A stretch of DNA of 64,000 nt from Citrobacter sp. Res13-Sevr-PEB04-36. GTDB taxonomy: Bacteria; Pseudomonadota; Gammaproteobacteria; Enterobacterales; Enterobacteriaceae. Shown in pieces: positions 46,090 to 55,548 of this stretch (positions within the stretch are counted from its first letter, which is position 1; every line of letters starts with the position of its first letter). A program made the position numbers and the translations under genes. The stretch lies in assembly GCF_015672735.1 (NCBI RefSeq), contig NZ_JADABY010000042.1:62001-126000 (forward strand), written 5' to 3'. Below the pieces are notes generated by a model that was given only the letters and a program-made list of their open reading frames with translations, did no database searches and had not been told where the DNA came from.

Positions 46090-47775
46090 TTGAAAAAGGT
46101 TTGGCTAAACCGCTATCCCGCAGGCGTTCCCGCGGAGATCAATCCTGACCGTTATCAATCCCTGGTGGAACTCTTTGAACATTCAGTAAGACGCTATGCC
46201 GATCAGCCTGCGTTTGTGAATATGGGGGAGGTGATGACCTTCCGCAAACTTGAAGAGCGCAGCCGGGCATTTGCGGCGTATTTGCAAGAAGGGCTGGGGC
46301 TGAAAAAAGGCGATCGTGTCGCGCTGATGATGCCGAACCTGCTGCAGTATCCGGTGGCGCTGTTTGGCATTCTGCGTGCCGGCATGATTGTGGTAAACGT
46401 GAACCCATTGTACACGCCGCGTGAGCTGGAGCATCAGCTTAATGACAGCGGTGCGGCAGCGATTGTGATCGTGTCCAACTTTGCCCACACGCTGGAGAAA
46501 GTGGTCGATAAAACGTCGGTTCAGCATGTGATCCTGACACGAATGGGTGATCAGCTTTCTACCGCCAAAGGAACACTGGTTAACTTTGTCGTGAAGTACA
46601 TCAAGCGGCTGGTACCGAAATATCACTTGCCTGATGCCATCTCGTTTCGCAGCGCGTTGCAAAACGGGTACCGTATGCAGTATGTGAAGCCTGAAGTCGT
46701 GTCTGAGGATCTGGCCTTCCTGCAATATACCGGCGGCACGACTGGCGTGGCGAAAGGTGCAATGCTTACCCACCGCAACATGCTGGCTAACCTTGAACAG
46801 GTCAATGCTACTTACGGTCCGTTACTGCATCCGGGTAAAGAGTTGGTGATCACCGCGCTACCGCTGTATCACATTTTTGCTTTAACGATGAACTGCCTGC
46901 TGTTTATTGAGCTGGGCGGTCAAAACGTACTGATCACTAACCCACGTGATATTCCGGGTCTGGTAAAAGAGCTGGCCAAATACCCGTTTACCGCCATGAC
47001 AGGCGTCAACACGCTGTTCAACGCCTTGTTGAATAACAAAGACTTCCAGCAACTGGACTTTTCGTCGCTGCATCTTTCTGCGGGGGGCGGTATGCCTGTT
47101 CAGCAGGCAGTTGCAGAACGTTGGGTGAAGCTGACCGGCCAATATCTGCTGGAAGGGTATGGCCTGACTGAGTGTTCACCACTGGTGAGCGTCAACCCGC
47201 ACGATATCGATTATCACAGCGGCAGTATTGGCCTACCGGTCCCTTCTACTGAGGTTAAGCTGGTGGATGATGACGATAACGAAGTCCCACCGGGTGAGCC
47301 GGGGGAACTGTGCGTGAAAGGCCCGCAGGTTATGCTGGGTTACTGGCAGCGCCCGGATGCGACCGATGAAATTGTCAAAGATGGCTGGTTGCACACCGGG
47401 GATATTGCGGTAATGGACGACGAAGGCTTCCTGCGTATCGTCGATCGTAAAAAAGATATGATTCTGGTCTCCGGATTTAACGTTTATCCGAACGAAATTG
47501 AAGATGTGGTGATGCAACATCCTGGTGTTCAGGAAGTTGCCGCGGTGGGCGTGCCATCGGGCAGCAGCGGTGAAGCGGTGAAGATTTTTGTCGTGAAGAA
47601 AGACGCGTCACTCACCGATGAAGCGCTGATTACGTTCTGTCGCCGTCAGTTGACCGGCTACAAGGTCCCTAAGCTGGTGGAATTCCGTGATGAGTTGCCA
47701 AAATCTAACGTTGGTAAAATTTTGCGACGAGAATTGCGTGACGAAGCCCGTAGCAAAGTGGACAATAAAGGCTGA
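46090..47775 (+). CDS. fadD: Long-chain acyl-CoA synthetase FadD
   Basis: This 561-residue ANL-superfamily enzyme activates incoming long-chain fatty acids to acyl-CoA at the inner membrane, coupled to FadL uptake. The AMP-binding loop is [13 protein letters not shown] (about 210-222). Further motifs are YGLTECSPL and [23 protein letters not shown]. The start is TTG 46090 (then KKVWLNRYP), as in E. coli, preceded by AGAGGTGA; the in-frame ATG at 46024 lies upstream of that site and was rejected. A FadR operator lies upstream and a terminator follows. Confidence 0.97.
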   Translation: MKKVWLNRYPAGVPAEINPDRYQSLVELFEHSVRRYADQPAFVNMGEVMTFRKLEERSRAFAAYLQEGLGLKKGDRVALMMPNLLQYPVALFGILRAGMIVVNVNPLYTPRELEHQLNDSGAAAIVIVSNFAHTLEKVVDKTSVQHVILTRMGDQLSTAKGTLVNFVVKYIKRLVPKYHLPDAISFRSALQNGYRMQYVKPEVVSEDLAFLQYTGGTTGVAKGAMLTHRNMLANLEQVNATYGPLLHPGKELVITALPLYHIFALTMNCLLFIELGGQNVLITNPRDIPGLVKELAKYPFTAMTGVNTLFNALLNNKDFQQLDFSSLHLSAGGGMPVQQAVAERWVKLTGQYLLEGYGLTECSPLVSVNPHDIDYHSGSIGLPVPSTEVKLVDDDDNEVPPGEPGELCVKGPQVMLGYWQRPDATDEIVKDGWLHTGDIAVMDDEGFLRIVDRKKDMILVSGFNVYPNEIEDVVMQHPGVQEVAAVGVPSGSSGEAVKIFVVKKDASLTDEALITFCRRQLTGYKVPKLVEFRDELPKSNVGKILRRELRDEARSKVDNKG

Positions 47776-47798
47776 GCGTTAAGTCAGTCATCAGAAAG

Positions 47799-47823
47799 CG
47801 CCGGTTAATCCGGCGTTTTTTTT
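47799..47823 (+). terminator. fadD terminator with U8 tract preceding rnd
   Basis: CGCCGG (47799-47804), TTAAT loop, CCGGCG (47810-47815), then exactly eight T residues. It ends fadD. In E. coli a U8 tract at this place has also been reported to be needed for translation of rnd, whose TTG start is 24 bases downstream. Confidence 0.88.
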
Positions 47824-47847
47824 GGCGCAAACCTGAGAGAGCACGAT

Positions 47848-48975
47848 TTGAATTACCAAATGATTACCACGGACGACGCGTTGGCCACGCTGTGCGAAGC
47901 CGTTCGTGAGTTTCCGGCGATTGCCCTGGATACTGAATTTGTTCGCACGCGTACCTATTATCCGCAATTGGGGCTTATTCAGTTGTTTGACGGCAAACAC
48001 GTTGCTCTGATTGATCCGCTAGGGATCACCGACTGGTCGCCGCTGCGCGATATTCTGCGCGATACCACGATAACCAAATTCCTGCATGCGGGAAGTGAAG
48101 ACCTGGAAGTGTTTCTCAACACCTTTGGAGAGCTTCCGCAGCCGCTGATTGATACGCAAATTCTGGCCGCGTTTTGCGGTCGCCCGCTATCGTGGGGATT
48201 TGCCGCAATGGTGGAAGAGTTTACTGGTGTGGCGCTGGACAAAAGCGAATCCCGTACAGACTGGCTGGCACGACCGTTGACAGAGCGTCAGTGTGAGTAT
48301 GCCGCTGCGGACGTCTGGTATTTATTACCGATCACCACAAAACTGATGGCCGAAACCGATGCCTCTGGCTGGCTTCCGGCCGCGCTGGATGAGTGTCGTT
48401 TAATGCAACAGCGTCGTCAGGAAATACTGGCACCTGAAGACGCGTGGCGTGACATTACCAACGCCTGGCAACTGCGTACCCGCCAGCTTGCCTGCCTGCA
48501 ACTGCTGGCTGACTGGCGACTGCGCAAAGCGCGTGAACGCGACCTGGCGGTGAACTTCGTGGTACGAGAAGAGCACCTGTGGTCAGTGGCACGCTATATG
48601 CCGGGCAGTCTGGGTGAACTGGACAGTCTCGGTCTTTCCGGGAGCGAAATCCGCTTTCACGGCAAGACGCTGATTTCGTTGGTGGAAAAAGCGCAGGCTC
48701 TGCCGGAAGCATCGCTGCCTGAACCGCTGCTGAATCTGATGGACATGCCGGGCTACCGCAAAGCCTTCAAAGCCATCAAGACGCTGGTAGCCGACGTGAG
48801 TGCGGAACATAATCTCAGTGTGGAACTGCTGGCGTCCCGTCGTCAGATCAACCAGTTGCTTAACTGGCACTGGAAATTAAAGCCGAAGTCTTCCTTGCCG
48901 GAGCTTATTTCCGGCTGGCGCGGTGAGTTGATGGCCGAGCGGCTTAACGCCTTGCTGCTGGAATATCCGCAATAA
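47848..48975 (+). CDS. rnd: Ribonuclease D
   Basis: This 375-residue 3'-5' exoribonuclease trims tRNA precursors. The DEDDy exonuclease domain (1-170) shows Asp28 and Glu30 in LDTEFVRTRTYYP, HAGSEDLEV in motif II, and YAAADVWYLL with Asp and Tyr in motif III. Two HRDC domains fill the rest. It starts at TTG 47848 as in E. coli; no ATG in frame is closer to the family start. Length matches exactly. Confidence 0.96.
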   Translation: MNYQMITTDDALATLCEAVREFPAIALDTEFVRTRTYYPQLGLIQLFDGKHVALIDPLGITDWSPLRDILRDTTITKFLHAGSEDLEVFLNTFGELPQPLIDTQILAAFCGRPLSWGFAAMVEEFTGVALDKSESRTDWLARPLTERQCEYAAADVWYLLPITTKLMAETDASGWLPAALDECRLMQQRRQEILAPEDAWRDITNAWQLRTRQLACLQLLADWRLRKARERDLAVNFVVREEHLWSVARYMPGSLGELDSLGLSGSEIRFHGKTLISLVEKAQALPEASLPEPLLNLMDMPGYRKAFKAIKTLVADVSAEHNLSVELLASRRQINQLLNWHWKLKPKSSLPELISGWRGELMAERLNALLLEYPQ

Positions 48976-49057
48976 GCGAGTGTCTGGTGGTTATTCTGGT
49001 ACCCATATCGATTGTTTACTCTGGAATAACACTAATTCAGGACGGGTCACTGAGAAT

Positions 49058-49085
49058 AAAAAAGGCAGAATAATCTGCCTTTTTT
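49058..49085. terminator. Bidirectional terminator between rnd and minE
   Basis: AAAAAAGGCAGA (49058-49069), ATAA loop, TCTGCCTTTTTT (49074-49085). It is symmetrical, so it ends rnd on the plus strand and minCDE on the minus strand. Confidence 0.93.
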
Positions 49086-49110
49086 GATCATGACTTTTTT
49101 AGCAAAGCGG

Positions 49111-49377
49111 TTATTTCGACTCTTCCGCTTCCGGTAATGTCACGTTAAGTTCGAGGATAGAAATATCGCCATCTTTTTGTTCAAGCTGCACGGTGACCAT
49201 CTCTGGATCAATTTGTACATACTTACAGATAACGTCGAGAATATCTTTCCTCAACTGCGGTAAATAATGCGGCTCGGCGTCGCTCCGGCGTCGTTCCGCA
49301 ACAATGATCTGCAGTCGCTCTTTAGCGATGTTTGCTGTGCTCTTTTTCCGCGAGAGAAAAAAATCCAGTAATGCCAT
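49111..49377 (-). CDS. minE: Cell division topological specificity factor MinE
   Basis: This 88-residue protein has an N-terminal amphipathic membrane segment ([11 protein letters not shown]) and the anti-MinCD region ([16 protein letters not shown], about 17-32). A topological-specificity domain follows. MinE stimulates MinD ATPase and drives pole-to-pole oscillation. It starts three bases after the minD stop; last gene of minCDE. Confidence 0.97.
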   Translation of the reverse strand: MALLDFFLSRKKSTANIAKERLQIIVAERRRSDAEPHYLPQLRKDILDVICKYVQIDPEMVTVQLEQKDGDISILELNVTLPEAEESK

Positions 49378-49380
49378 AAC

Positions 49381-50193
49381 TTATCCTCCGAACAGGCGTT
49401 TGAGGAAACCTTTCTTCTCTTCTTCAACGAAGCGGAAAGGACGTTCTTCTCCCAACAGGCGGTCTACGGTATCTGCATAGGCTTTACCGGCATCAGCATT
49501 GATGTCGAGAATTACCGGTTCGCCCTGGTTAGACGCGCGCAGAACTGACTGATCTTCCGGAATCACACCAACCAGTTTGATTCGCAGAATTTCCAGCACG
49601 TCTTCCATACTGAGCATGTCGCCTCTGTTTACGCGGCCCGGGTTGTAGCGCGTAAGCAGCAGGTGTTCTTTAATCGGATCTTCGCCATTTTCTGCGCGGC
49701 GAGATTTCGACGCCAGAATACCCAAAATACGGTCAGAGTCGCGTACTGAGGAAACTTCCGGGTTAGTGGTAATGATCGCTTCATCGGCAAAATACAGTGC
49801 CATCAGCGCGCCGGTTTCAATACCTGCCGGGGAGTCGCAGACGATGAAGTCGAAGTCCATCGATTTCAGATCATCCAGAACTTTTGCGACGCCTTCACGC
49901 GTCAGCGCATCTTTATCGCGAGTCTGTGAGGCCGGAAGAATAAAGAGGTTTTCAGTACGCTTATCTTTGATTAACGCCTGATTTAACGACGCGTCGCCCT
50001 GAATAACGTTGACGAAGTCATAAACGACGCGGCGTTCGCAACCCATAATCAAATCGAGGTTACGCAGGCCGATATCAAAATCAATAACGACAGTTTTCTT
50101 TCCCTTCTGGGCCAAACCTGTAGCGATGGCCGCGCTGGAGGTGGTTTTGCCAACGCCCCCTTTACCCGAAGTAACAACAATAATGCGTGCCAT
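49381..50193 (-). CDS. minD: Septum-site-determining ATPase MinD
   Basis: This 270-residue ParA/MinD ATPase has the deviant Walker A motif GKGGVGKTT (10-18, signature Lys11) and Walker B near FDFIVCDSPAGIE. The C-terminal membrane-targeting helix is EEKKGFLKRLFGG. It recruits MinC to the membrane and oscillates with MinE. Length equals E. coli MinD. It lies 23 bases after minC. Confidence 0.98.
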   Translation of the reverse strand: MARIIVVTSGKGGVGKTTSSAAIATGLAQKGKKTVVIDFDIGLRNLDLIMGCERRVVYDFVNVIQGDASLNQALIKDKRTENLFILPASQTRDKDALTREGVAKVLDDLKSMDFDFIVCDSPAGIETGALMALYFADEAIITTNPEVSSVRDSDRILGILASKSRRAENGEDPIKEHLLLTRYNPGRVNRGDMLSMEDVLEILRIKLVGVIPEDQSVLRASNQGEPVILDINADAGKAYADTVDRLLGEERPFRFVEEEKKGFLKRLFGG

Positions 50194-50216
50194 AGAAATT
50201 CCTTGTTAAAAAGGGA

Positions 50217-50924
50217 TCAATTCAACGGTTGAACTGTCAAAGCGTTCTCTGCTAATTGCAGGCGCGCCGCTTTGCCATAAAATTCTGCTGGGATTTTATC
50301 ACTCAGCCAATAAACACCTGCGATAGACACCAGTTCTGCCGTCAGGTGGGTACAAAAAATTTGTGCTTCTCGATCGCCGCTTGCACCTGCCAGTGCGCGA
50401 CCTCTCATCATGCCATAAACGTGAATGTTGCCGTCAGCAATGAGCTCTGCGCCCGCACTGACGTGGTTTGTAACAATCAGATCACATTGTGGTGCATAAA
50501 TGCGCTGGCCGGAACGAACCGGCACATTTATTAATCGTGTTTTTGTGATGGGAGTAACGTTTTGCACCGGTGCGGCAGGAACTGGTTCAGCAACGGAGGC
50601 AGGACGTAGCGCTTTTTCTTTACCTTCAGTCAGTAAAGGCAGGCCCATTTCGTCGATTTCTGCTTTCAGCCTGGCGTCTTTGCAGCCGCTAACGCCGATA
50701 ATACGCAGACCGGTAGAGGCGACAACTTTCTGCAGCGCCGACCAGTTTATCGGGCTTTCAAGACCACTGACGTTGATCACCACGGGAGCATGTTTTAAAA
50801 AAGCAGGAGCCTGCGCGATTTTGTCTTCCAACGCCTGACGAATAACCTCGGGTTCTGCCTCGTGCAAGTGAACCACTGATAAGGTGAAGCTACTGCCTTT
50901 AAGCTCGATTGGCGTGTTTGACAT
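50217..50924 (-). CDS. minC: Septum-site inhibitor MinC
   Basis: This 235-residue protein has an N-terminal FtsZ-inhibiting domain (about 1-110), a Pro/Ala/Val linker (about 118-133) and a C-terminal beta-helix ([23 protein letters not shown]) that binds MinD. ATG 50924 ([13 protein letters not shown]) matches the family; the frame extends ten codons upstream without support. The linker is a few residues longer than in E. coli. Divergent from ycgL. Confidence 0.97.
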   Translation of the reverse strand: MSNTPIELKGSSFTLSVVHLHEAEPEVIRQALEDKIAQAPAFLKHAPVVINVSGLESPINWSALQKVVASTGLRIIGVSGCKDARLKAEIDEMGLPLLTEGKEKALRPASVAEPVPAAPVQNVTPITKTRLINVPVRSGQRIYAPQCDLIVTNHVSAGAELIADGNIHVYGMMRGRALAGASGDREAQIFCTHLTAELVSIAGVYWLSDKIPAEFYGKAARLQLAENALTVQPLN

Positions 50925-51050
50925 CCTGGCCTTACTCAATTTGCTATTTATCATCCCCAGCGTGGGGTGATATTCCGAAGACTATAAGGCATGTTATAGT
51001 CAGTATTATATTGAGGCAAGCCACCATTCCGCGAATTCAGAGTAAAAGAT

Positions 51051-51344
51051 ATGTTTTGTGTGATCTACCGAAGCAGCAAACGTGACCAGACCTATTTATA
51101 TGTCGAAAAAAAAGACGATTTCTCTCGTGTTCCTGAAGAATTGATGAAAGGTTTTGGTCAGCCGAAGTTGGCAATGATTTTACCGCTTGATGGCCGCAAA
51201 AAACTGGTGAACGCCGATCTTGAAAAAGTAAAACAGGCGTTAACCGAGCAGGGCTATTATTTACAAATCCCGCCACCGCCAGAAGATTTACTCAAACAGC
51301 ATCTGTCTGTGGCAAAACAAAATACACCAGACGCTAAAGGTTAA
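51051..51344 (+). CDS. ycgL: YcgL family protein
   Basis: This 97-residue protein starts [24 protein letters not shown] and matches the YcgL (DUF709) family, here without the 11-residue N-terminal extension given for K-12. A TGA lies in frame upstream and no earlier ATG exists, so 51051 is the start. Small alpha/beta fold; function unknown. Divergent from minC, and followed by ycgM. Confidence 0.92.
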   Translation: MFCVIYRSSKRDQTYLYVEKKDDFSRVPEELMKGFGQPKLAMILPLDGRKKLVNADLEKVKQALTEQGYYLQIPPPPEDLLKQHLSVAKQNTPDAKG

Positions 51345-51382
51345 ACTGCATCCGGCAGCAGCATGTCTCGTCGATGCAGTTT
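51343..51382. repeat. Hairpin after ycgL
   Basis: AAACTGCATC (51343-51352) and GATGCAGTTT (51373-51382) form a perfect ten-base stem with a 20-base loop containing a REP-like CCGGCAG. It starts in the ycgL stop codon. The T run is short; it may end ycgL or shield its 3' end. Confidence 0.5.
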
Positions 51383-51413
51383 CTGAAATCTAATACGACG
51401 TTAGGGGAAAGTC

Positions 51414-52073
51414 ATGTATCAACATCACAACTGGCATGGTGCTCTGCTGGATTACCCAGTGAGTAAAGTGGTTTGCGTAGGCAGCAATTACGCAAAGCAC
51501 ATTAAAGAGATGGGCAGCGCAACGCCGGATGAACCGGTGCTGTTTATCAAACCGGAAACGGCGCTGTGCGACCTGCGCCAACCGCTGGTTATCCCGGCGG
51601 ATATGGGGGCGGTGCATCACGAAGTTGAGCTGGCGGTGCTGATTGGTGCGACTTTGCGTCAGGCAACGGAAGAACATGTCCGTAAAGCCATTGCCGGTTA
51701 TGGCGTGGCGCTGGATCTGACCCTGCGCGATATTCAGGGCAAAATGAAGAAAGCGGGACAGCCGTGGGAGAAAGCAAAGGGGTTTGATAATTCCTGTCCA
51801 ATTTCAGGCTTCATTCCGGTATCCGAATTTAACGGCGATCCACAAAATACACTGCTAAGCCTGACGGTAAACGGTGAAATACGTCAACATGGCTCAACGG
51901 CGGACATGATCCATCACATTGTTCCGTTGATTGCCTACATGAGTCGTTTCTTTACCCTCAAAGCGGGGGACGTAGTACTGACAGGAACGCCAGAAGGCGT
52001 AGGGCCGTTACATAGCGGTGATGAGTTGGCGATCGGTTTTCATGGCCAAACGCTCACGACGCGAGTGCTATAA
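51414..52073 (+). CDS. ycgM: Fumarylacetoacetate hydrolase-family protein YcgM
   Basis: This 219-residue protein has the FAH fold with metal-binding acidic residues in [11 protein letters not shown] and LDLTLRDIQ. The ending includes [15 protein letters not shown], the family signature. Human FAHD1 and related enzymes are acylpyruvases and oxaloacetate decarboxylases, so a similar action on small 2,4-dioxo acids is likely. Length equals E. coli YcgM. ycgN follows after 92 bases. Confidence 0.93.
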   Translation: MYQHHNWHGALLDYPVSKVVCVGSNYAKHIKEMGSATPDEPVLFIKPETALCDLRQPLVIPADMGAVHHEVELAVLIGATLRQATEEHVRKAIAGYGVALDLTLRDIQGKMKKAGQPWEKAKGFDNSCPISGFIPVSEFNGDPQNTLLSLTVNGEIRQHGSTADMIHHIVPLIAYMSRFFTLKAGDVVLTGTPEGVGPLHSGDELAIGFHGQTLTTRVL

Positions 52074-52165
52074 TCTCTTCTTGCCGCCTTTTCGGGCGGC
52101 AAAACTTGCATCAGCGTGCCAGGCTGGTTATAAGGTGCAGCTTTATTGCAATAGCGGATACCCTG

Positions 52166-52612
52166 ATGAGCGACATACCTTTCTGGCAAAGCAAAACCCT
52201 GGATGAAATGACCGATGCCGAGTGGGAGTCATTATGCGACGGGTGTGGTCAATGCTGCCTGCATAAGCTGATGGATGAAGACACCGACGAAATCTATTTT
52301 ACCAACGTCGCCTGTAAGCAGCTCAATATCAAAACTTGTCAGTGCCGTAATTACGAACGTCGTTTCGAATATGAACCTGATTGCATCAAGCTGACGCGTG
52401 ACAATTTGCCGACCTTTGAATGGTTGCCAATGACCTGCGCGTATCGTCTGCTGGCGGAAGGAAAAGGGTTGCCGGACTGGCATCCGCTGCTGACAGGCTC
52501 TAAAGCGGCGATGCACGGTGAGCGTATTTCGGTGCGTCATATTGCGGTGAAGGAATCAGAAGTACACGACTGGCAGGATCACATTTTGAACAAGCCTTCA
52601 TGGGCGGACTGA
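52166..52612 (+). CDS. ycgN: YcgN family cysteine-cluster protein
   Basis: This 148-residue protein belongs to UPF0260/CxxCxxCC, with the cluster [10 protein letters not shown] near 28-37 and further cysteines in [18 protein letters not shown] and EPDCIKL. Metal binding is likely; function unknown. ATG 52166 ([12 protein letters not shown]) corresponds to the internal Met of the K-12 protein, which has five more residues; those codons are present here but have no start codon. Confidence 0.9.
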   Translation: MSDIPFWQSKTLDEMTDAEWESLCDGCGQCCLHKLMDEDTDEIYFTNVACKQLNIKTCQCRNYERRFEYEPDCIKLTRDNLPTFEWLPMTCAYRLLAEGKGLPDWHPLLTGSKAAMHGERISVRHIAVKESEVHDWQDHILNKPSWAD

Positions 52613-52641
52613 GCCGCCCATTGGCTAACAGGCGTTAAAGA

Positions 52642-52983
52642 TTAAGACTTTTTCGCCTGATACATCTCTTCTGAGTGGTTATCATCTTCAACCCAGAAAT
52701 TAATGTTGAACTGCGCGTCGTCGCTTAATTCAACGCGATGCCAGTATTGCGGTGGGCTGGTCGCAAACTGACCGGCATTAATCACCACTTTCACTTCAGG
52801 TTCTTTCGCTTCTTCATTCGCAAAGCCGTAATACGTTACCGTACCTTCCATCACGCAAAGCTGTCCAAAGACGCCAGCTGCAGTGTTATGGTGGGAAAGC
52901 AATGCTGCTGGGACAGTGTCTTTTGTGAAAAAGGGAGTAGAGCGTTTAACTTTCCAGTTTGCCGGGATGCGTAAATGGGACAT
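52642..52983 (-). CDS. YeaR-like cupin (DUF1971), probable NO-stress protein
   Basis: This 113-residue small cupin resembles YeaR (RSTPFF, YYGFANEEAKEP, AGQFATSPPQYWHRVE, FNINFWVED). His31/His32 and His82 are candidate metal ligands. It corresponds by position and sequence to Salmonella STM1808, which I recall as an NsrR-controlled gene aiding nitric-oxide resistance through His32 and His82. AAGGAGA precedes ATG 52983. An NsrR-type operator inside a 39-base palindrome lies 20 bases upstream of the start codon. E. coli K-12 has hlyE and umuDC in this interval instead. Confidence 0.85.
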   Translation of the reverse strand: MSHLRIPANWKVKRSTPFFTKDTVPAALLSHHNTAAGVFGQLCVMEGTVTYYGFANEEAKEPEVKVVINAGQFATSPPQYWHRVELSDDAQFNINFWVEDDNHSEEMYQAKKS

Positions 52984-53002
52984 GGGACATCTCCTTGGTG
53001 AG

Positions 53003-53041
53003 GCATCTATAAGATGTATTTAATATACATCTTATAGATGC
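53003..53041. promoter_or_regulatory. 39-bp palindrome containing an NsrR operator
   Basis: The palindrome is centred on 53022, with 18 of 19 positions in each arm paired and the single mismatch at 53020/53024. The inner 23 bases (53011-53033) read AAGATGTATTT-A-ATATACATCTT, the 11-1-11 NsrR pattern with one arm mismatch. The outer arms GCATCTAT (53003-53010) and ATAGATGC (53034-53041) extend it. It would cover the cupin promoter. Confidence 0.85.
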
Positions 53042-53063
53042 TAACAGGCAATGACATTATGGC

Positions 53064-53092
53064 AAAAAAAAACGCTCCCGAAGGAGCGTTTC
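53064..53092 (-). terminator. Terminator of dsbB
   Basis: On the minus strand AAACGCTCC (53092-53084), TTCG tetraloop region, GGAGCGTT, then seven or more T residues (to 53064). It starts three bases after the dsbB stop and prevents run-on into the NsrR site. Confidence 0.9.
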
Positions 53093-53094
53093 TG

Positions 53095-53625
53095 TTAGCG
53101 ACCGAAGAGATCGCGTTTTTTCGGCTTAAACGGTTGGGCAAGAACCACCAGCACTGCAACAACAAGGTATGCGGCAAAGATGCCTAAGAGCCACTGTGGC
53201 ATTTCGAGGGTTAAAAAAGACCACTGGCGCTCAGCGCAGTCGCCGGATGCCAGGAAAACCTGGGGCAGCCATTTGTCCAGCGGTAACCAACTCGGAAAGC
53301 GGGCGGCAAAATCACAGGTCATGAATGGTGACGGGTGAAGCTGGATCATGGTGTGCTCGTACGCTAACTGCAAACCGCGCCAGGCGCTGTAAATCCAGAT
53401 AATTATCGCTACCAGGCGCAGCGGCGTTTTTGGCGCAATAGCACCCACCAATCCTGCAGCCATTACGCCGAATAACGCACTACGTTCGTAAATACACAAC
53501 ACGCAGGGTTTAAGCAGCATCACGTGCTGGAACCACAGCGCAACAAGTTCCAGCGCCAGGGCGGTTAGCGCCAACAATAACCATGCTCCACGACCTCGGG
53601 AGCACTGGTTTAAAAATCGCAACAT
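53095..53625 (-). CDS. dsbB: Disulfide bond formation protein DsbB
   Basis: This 176-residue inner-membrane protein has four helices and the two redox pairs Cys41/Cys44 ([10 protein letters not shown]) and Cys104/Cys130 in the second periplasmic loop. DsbB reoxidises DsbA and passes electrons to quinones. Length and all four catalytic cysteines agree with E. coli. It lies downstream of nhaB on the same strand, separated by a hairpin. Confidence 0.97.
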   Translation of the reverse strand: MLRFLNQCSRGRGAWLLLALTALALELVALWFQHVMLLKPCVLCIYERSALFGVMAAGLVGAIAPKTPLRLVAIIIWIYSAWRGLQLAYEHTMIQLHPSPFMTCDFAARFPSWLPLDKWLPQVFLASGDCAERQWSFLTLEMPQWLLGIFAAYLVVAVLVVLAQPFKPKKRDLFGR

Positions 53626-53730
53626 AATAATTTCCCTGCAACATGCGTAGAGAGCGCAGTTTAAACCAATTCAATTTATGCGCCACTAGCTGCCATTGAA
53701 ATATTGTGTAATCGGATAATTATCATGCAA

Positions 53731-53760
53731 AAAGTCAAACCGGGCAGTGATTTGCCCGGT
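53731..53760 (-). terminator. Terminator of nhaB
   Basis: On the minus strand ACCGGGCA, six-base loop, TGCCCGGT (53760-53739), followed by TTGACTTTTT. A moderate terminator six bases after the nhaB stop; partial read-through to dsbB is possible. Confidence 0.65.
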
Positions 53761-53766
53761 AAATTG

Positions 53767-55311
53767 TTATGAAAGTGTAGCTAACCAGCCTGTTTGCGTC
53801 ATCCACTCAGTCACCGGGACAAGGGTGAACTCTACGCACAAAAGTCCAACCAGCGTCAGCACAAGGGTATATGGCAGCGCCATCCATACCATACGACCAT
53901 AGGACAGGCGAATTAATGGCGCCAGCGCGGAGGTCAACAGAAACAGGAATGCTGCCTGACCATTTGGCGTCGCGACGGACGGCAGGTTGGTTCCGGTATT
54001 AATTGCCACTGCCAACAGTTCATACTGATTAAGGCTGATTGTTCCGTGCTCCAGTGCCGCTTTTGCTTCGTTGATATAAATCGTCCCAACAAAGACGTTA
54101 TCGGAAATAGAAGACAGCAGGCCATTGAAGAGGTAGAACAGCGTGAGCTGTGCATGCTCTGAGGCCTGTAATACAAACTGAATAATTGGTGAAAACAGCT
54201 GCTGATCGATAATCACGGCGACAATTGAGAAAAACACGGTCAGCAGCGCGGTGAACGGCAGTGACTCGGTGAACGCCTTGCCGATGGCATGTTCATCAGT
54301 GACCCCCGTTAAGGACGTCGCCAGGATGATAACCGACAGGCCTATCAGTCCAACCTCGGCCAGATGCAGGGCCAGGGCGATAACCAGCCAGACGCCGATA
54401 ATCGCCTGGACAATCAGTTTGATCTTGTCCTGGCGGGTACGCTGCTGGCGGCTTTGATCGTCAAATTGCTGCAGAACATCACGCACCTTTTCAGGCAATG
54501 TTTCGCCATAACCAAACCAGCGTAATTTTTCAACCAGCATGCAGGTTAACAGTCCACAGATAAGTACAGGGACGGTGACCGGCGACATGCGCAGGAAAAA
54601 ATCACCAAAATGCCAGCCCGCCGCTTTGGCGATAATCAGGTTTTGCGGTTCGCCCACCATGGTCATTACGCCGCCTAACGCTGTACCGACGCCGGCATGC
54701 ATCATCAGACTGCGCAGAAAACCGCGGAACTGCTCGAGTACGGCTTTGTTGTGCTGATCGATATGGCTGTCATCGAGCATATTATTATCTTCCCCACGGG
54801 AAGAGGCGATGCGGTGGTAAATGCCATAAAAACCGACCGCCACGCTTATCACGACGGCGACCACGGTCAACGCATCGAGGAACGCTGACAGAAAGGCGGC
54901 GGCTACGCAGAAGGACAGCGACAGCAGCATTTTAGAGCGAATGCTCAGCAGCAATCGGGTAAAAATAAACAGCAGTAACTGCTTCATAAAGTAGATGCCC
55001 GCCACCATAAACATCAGCAGCAATAACACCTCAAGATTGGCAGCGATCTCTTCCCGCACGTGTGTAGCGCTGGTCATGCCAATGACGACAGCCTCAATCG
55101 CCAGCAGCCCGCCCGGCAGCAACGGATAACACTTAAGCGCCATTGCCAGCGTAAAGATGAACTCAGCCACCAGCAGCCATCCGGCAACAAACGGGTTGAT
55201 GAAGAAGATAATCGGGTTAACGATTAAGAAGGTTAATAGTGCAAGCTTGTACCAGTCCGGCGACTGGCCTAAAAAGTTGCGCCACAGCGCGCGACCCCAG
55301 GATAGCTCCAT
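53767..55311 (-). CDS. nhaB: Na+/H+ antiporter NhaB
   Basis: This 514-residue protein has about twelve hydrophobic helices. Typical segments are [26 protein letters not shown] and [23 protein letters not shown], plus [22 protein letters not shown] near the C-terminus. NhaB exchanges Na+ for protons and helps sodium homeostasis. ATG 55311 ([16 protein letters not shown]) is chosen by homology, with an open frame upstream. Divergent from fadR, as in E. coli. Confidence 0.96.
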   Translation of the reverse strand: MELSWGRALWRNFLGQSPDWYKLALLTFLIVNPIIFFINPFVAGWLLVAEFIFTLAMALKCYPLLPGGLLAIEAVVIGMTSATHVREEIAANLEVLLLLMFMVAGIYFMKQLLLFIFTRLLLSIRSKMLLSLSFCVAAAFLSAFLDALTVVAVVISVAVGFYGIYHRIASSRGEDNNMLDDSHIDQHNKAVLEQFRGFLRSLMMHAGVGTALGGVMTMVGEPQNLIIAKAAGWHFGDFFLRMSPVTVPVLICGLLTCMLVEKLRWFGYGETLPEKVRDVLQQFDDQSRQQRTRQDKIKLIVQAIIGVWLVIALALHLAEVGLIGLSVIILATSLTGVTDEHAIGKAFTESLPFTALLTVFFSIVAVIIDQQLFSPIIQFVLQASEHAQLTLFYLFNGLLSSISDNVFVGTIYINEAKAALEHGTISLNQYELLAVAINTGTNLPSVATPNGQAAFLFLLTSALAPLIRLSYGRMVWMALPYTLVLTLVGLLCVEFTLVPVTEWMTQTGWLATLS

Positions 55312-55548
55312 GGCAGTTTCCCTTACCTGTAAAAATGAAATCATGTTTTTATGTTTGACCGCAAAGCTTAACGGGGCGAAGGAAAGCAGGCAAGCTCTTC
55401 AGCTGAGATGGTTCGCCGATTGCATATTCGCGTTATCTGGAAAATGAAGACTTGATCCACTTTTTCTTCGTGGTGTGCGCTATCAGCTATGAAATCCGTC
55501 TGGTATGATGACTGTAACTATGTTTTGCTGTGTAATGGAATTATTACT

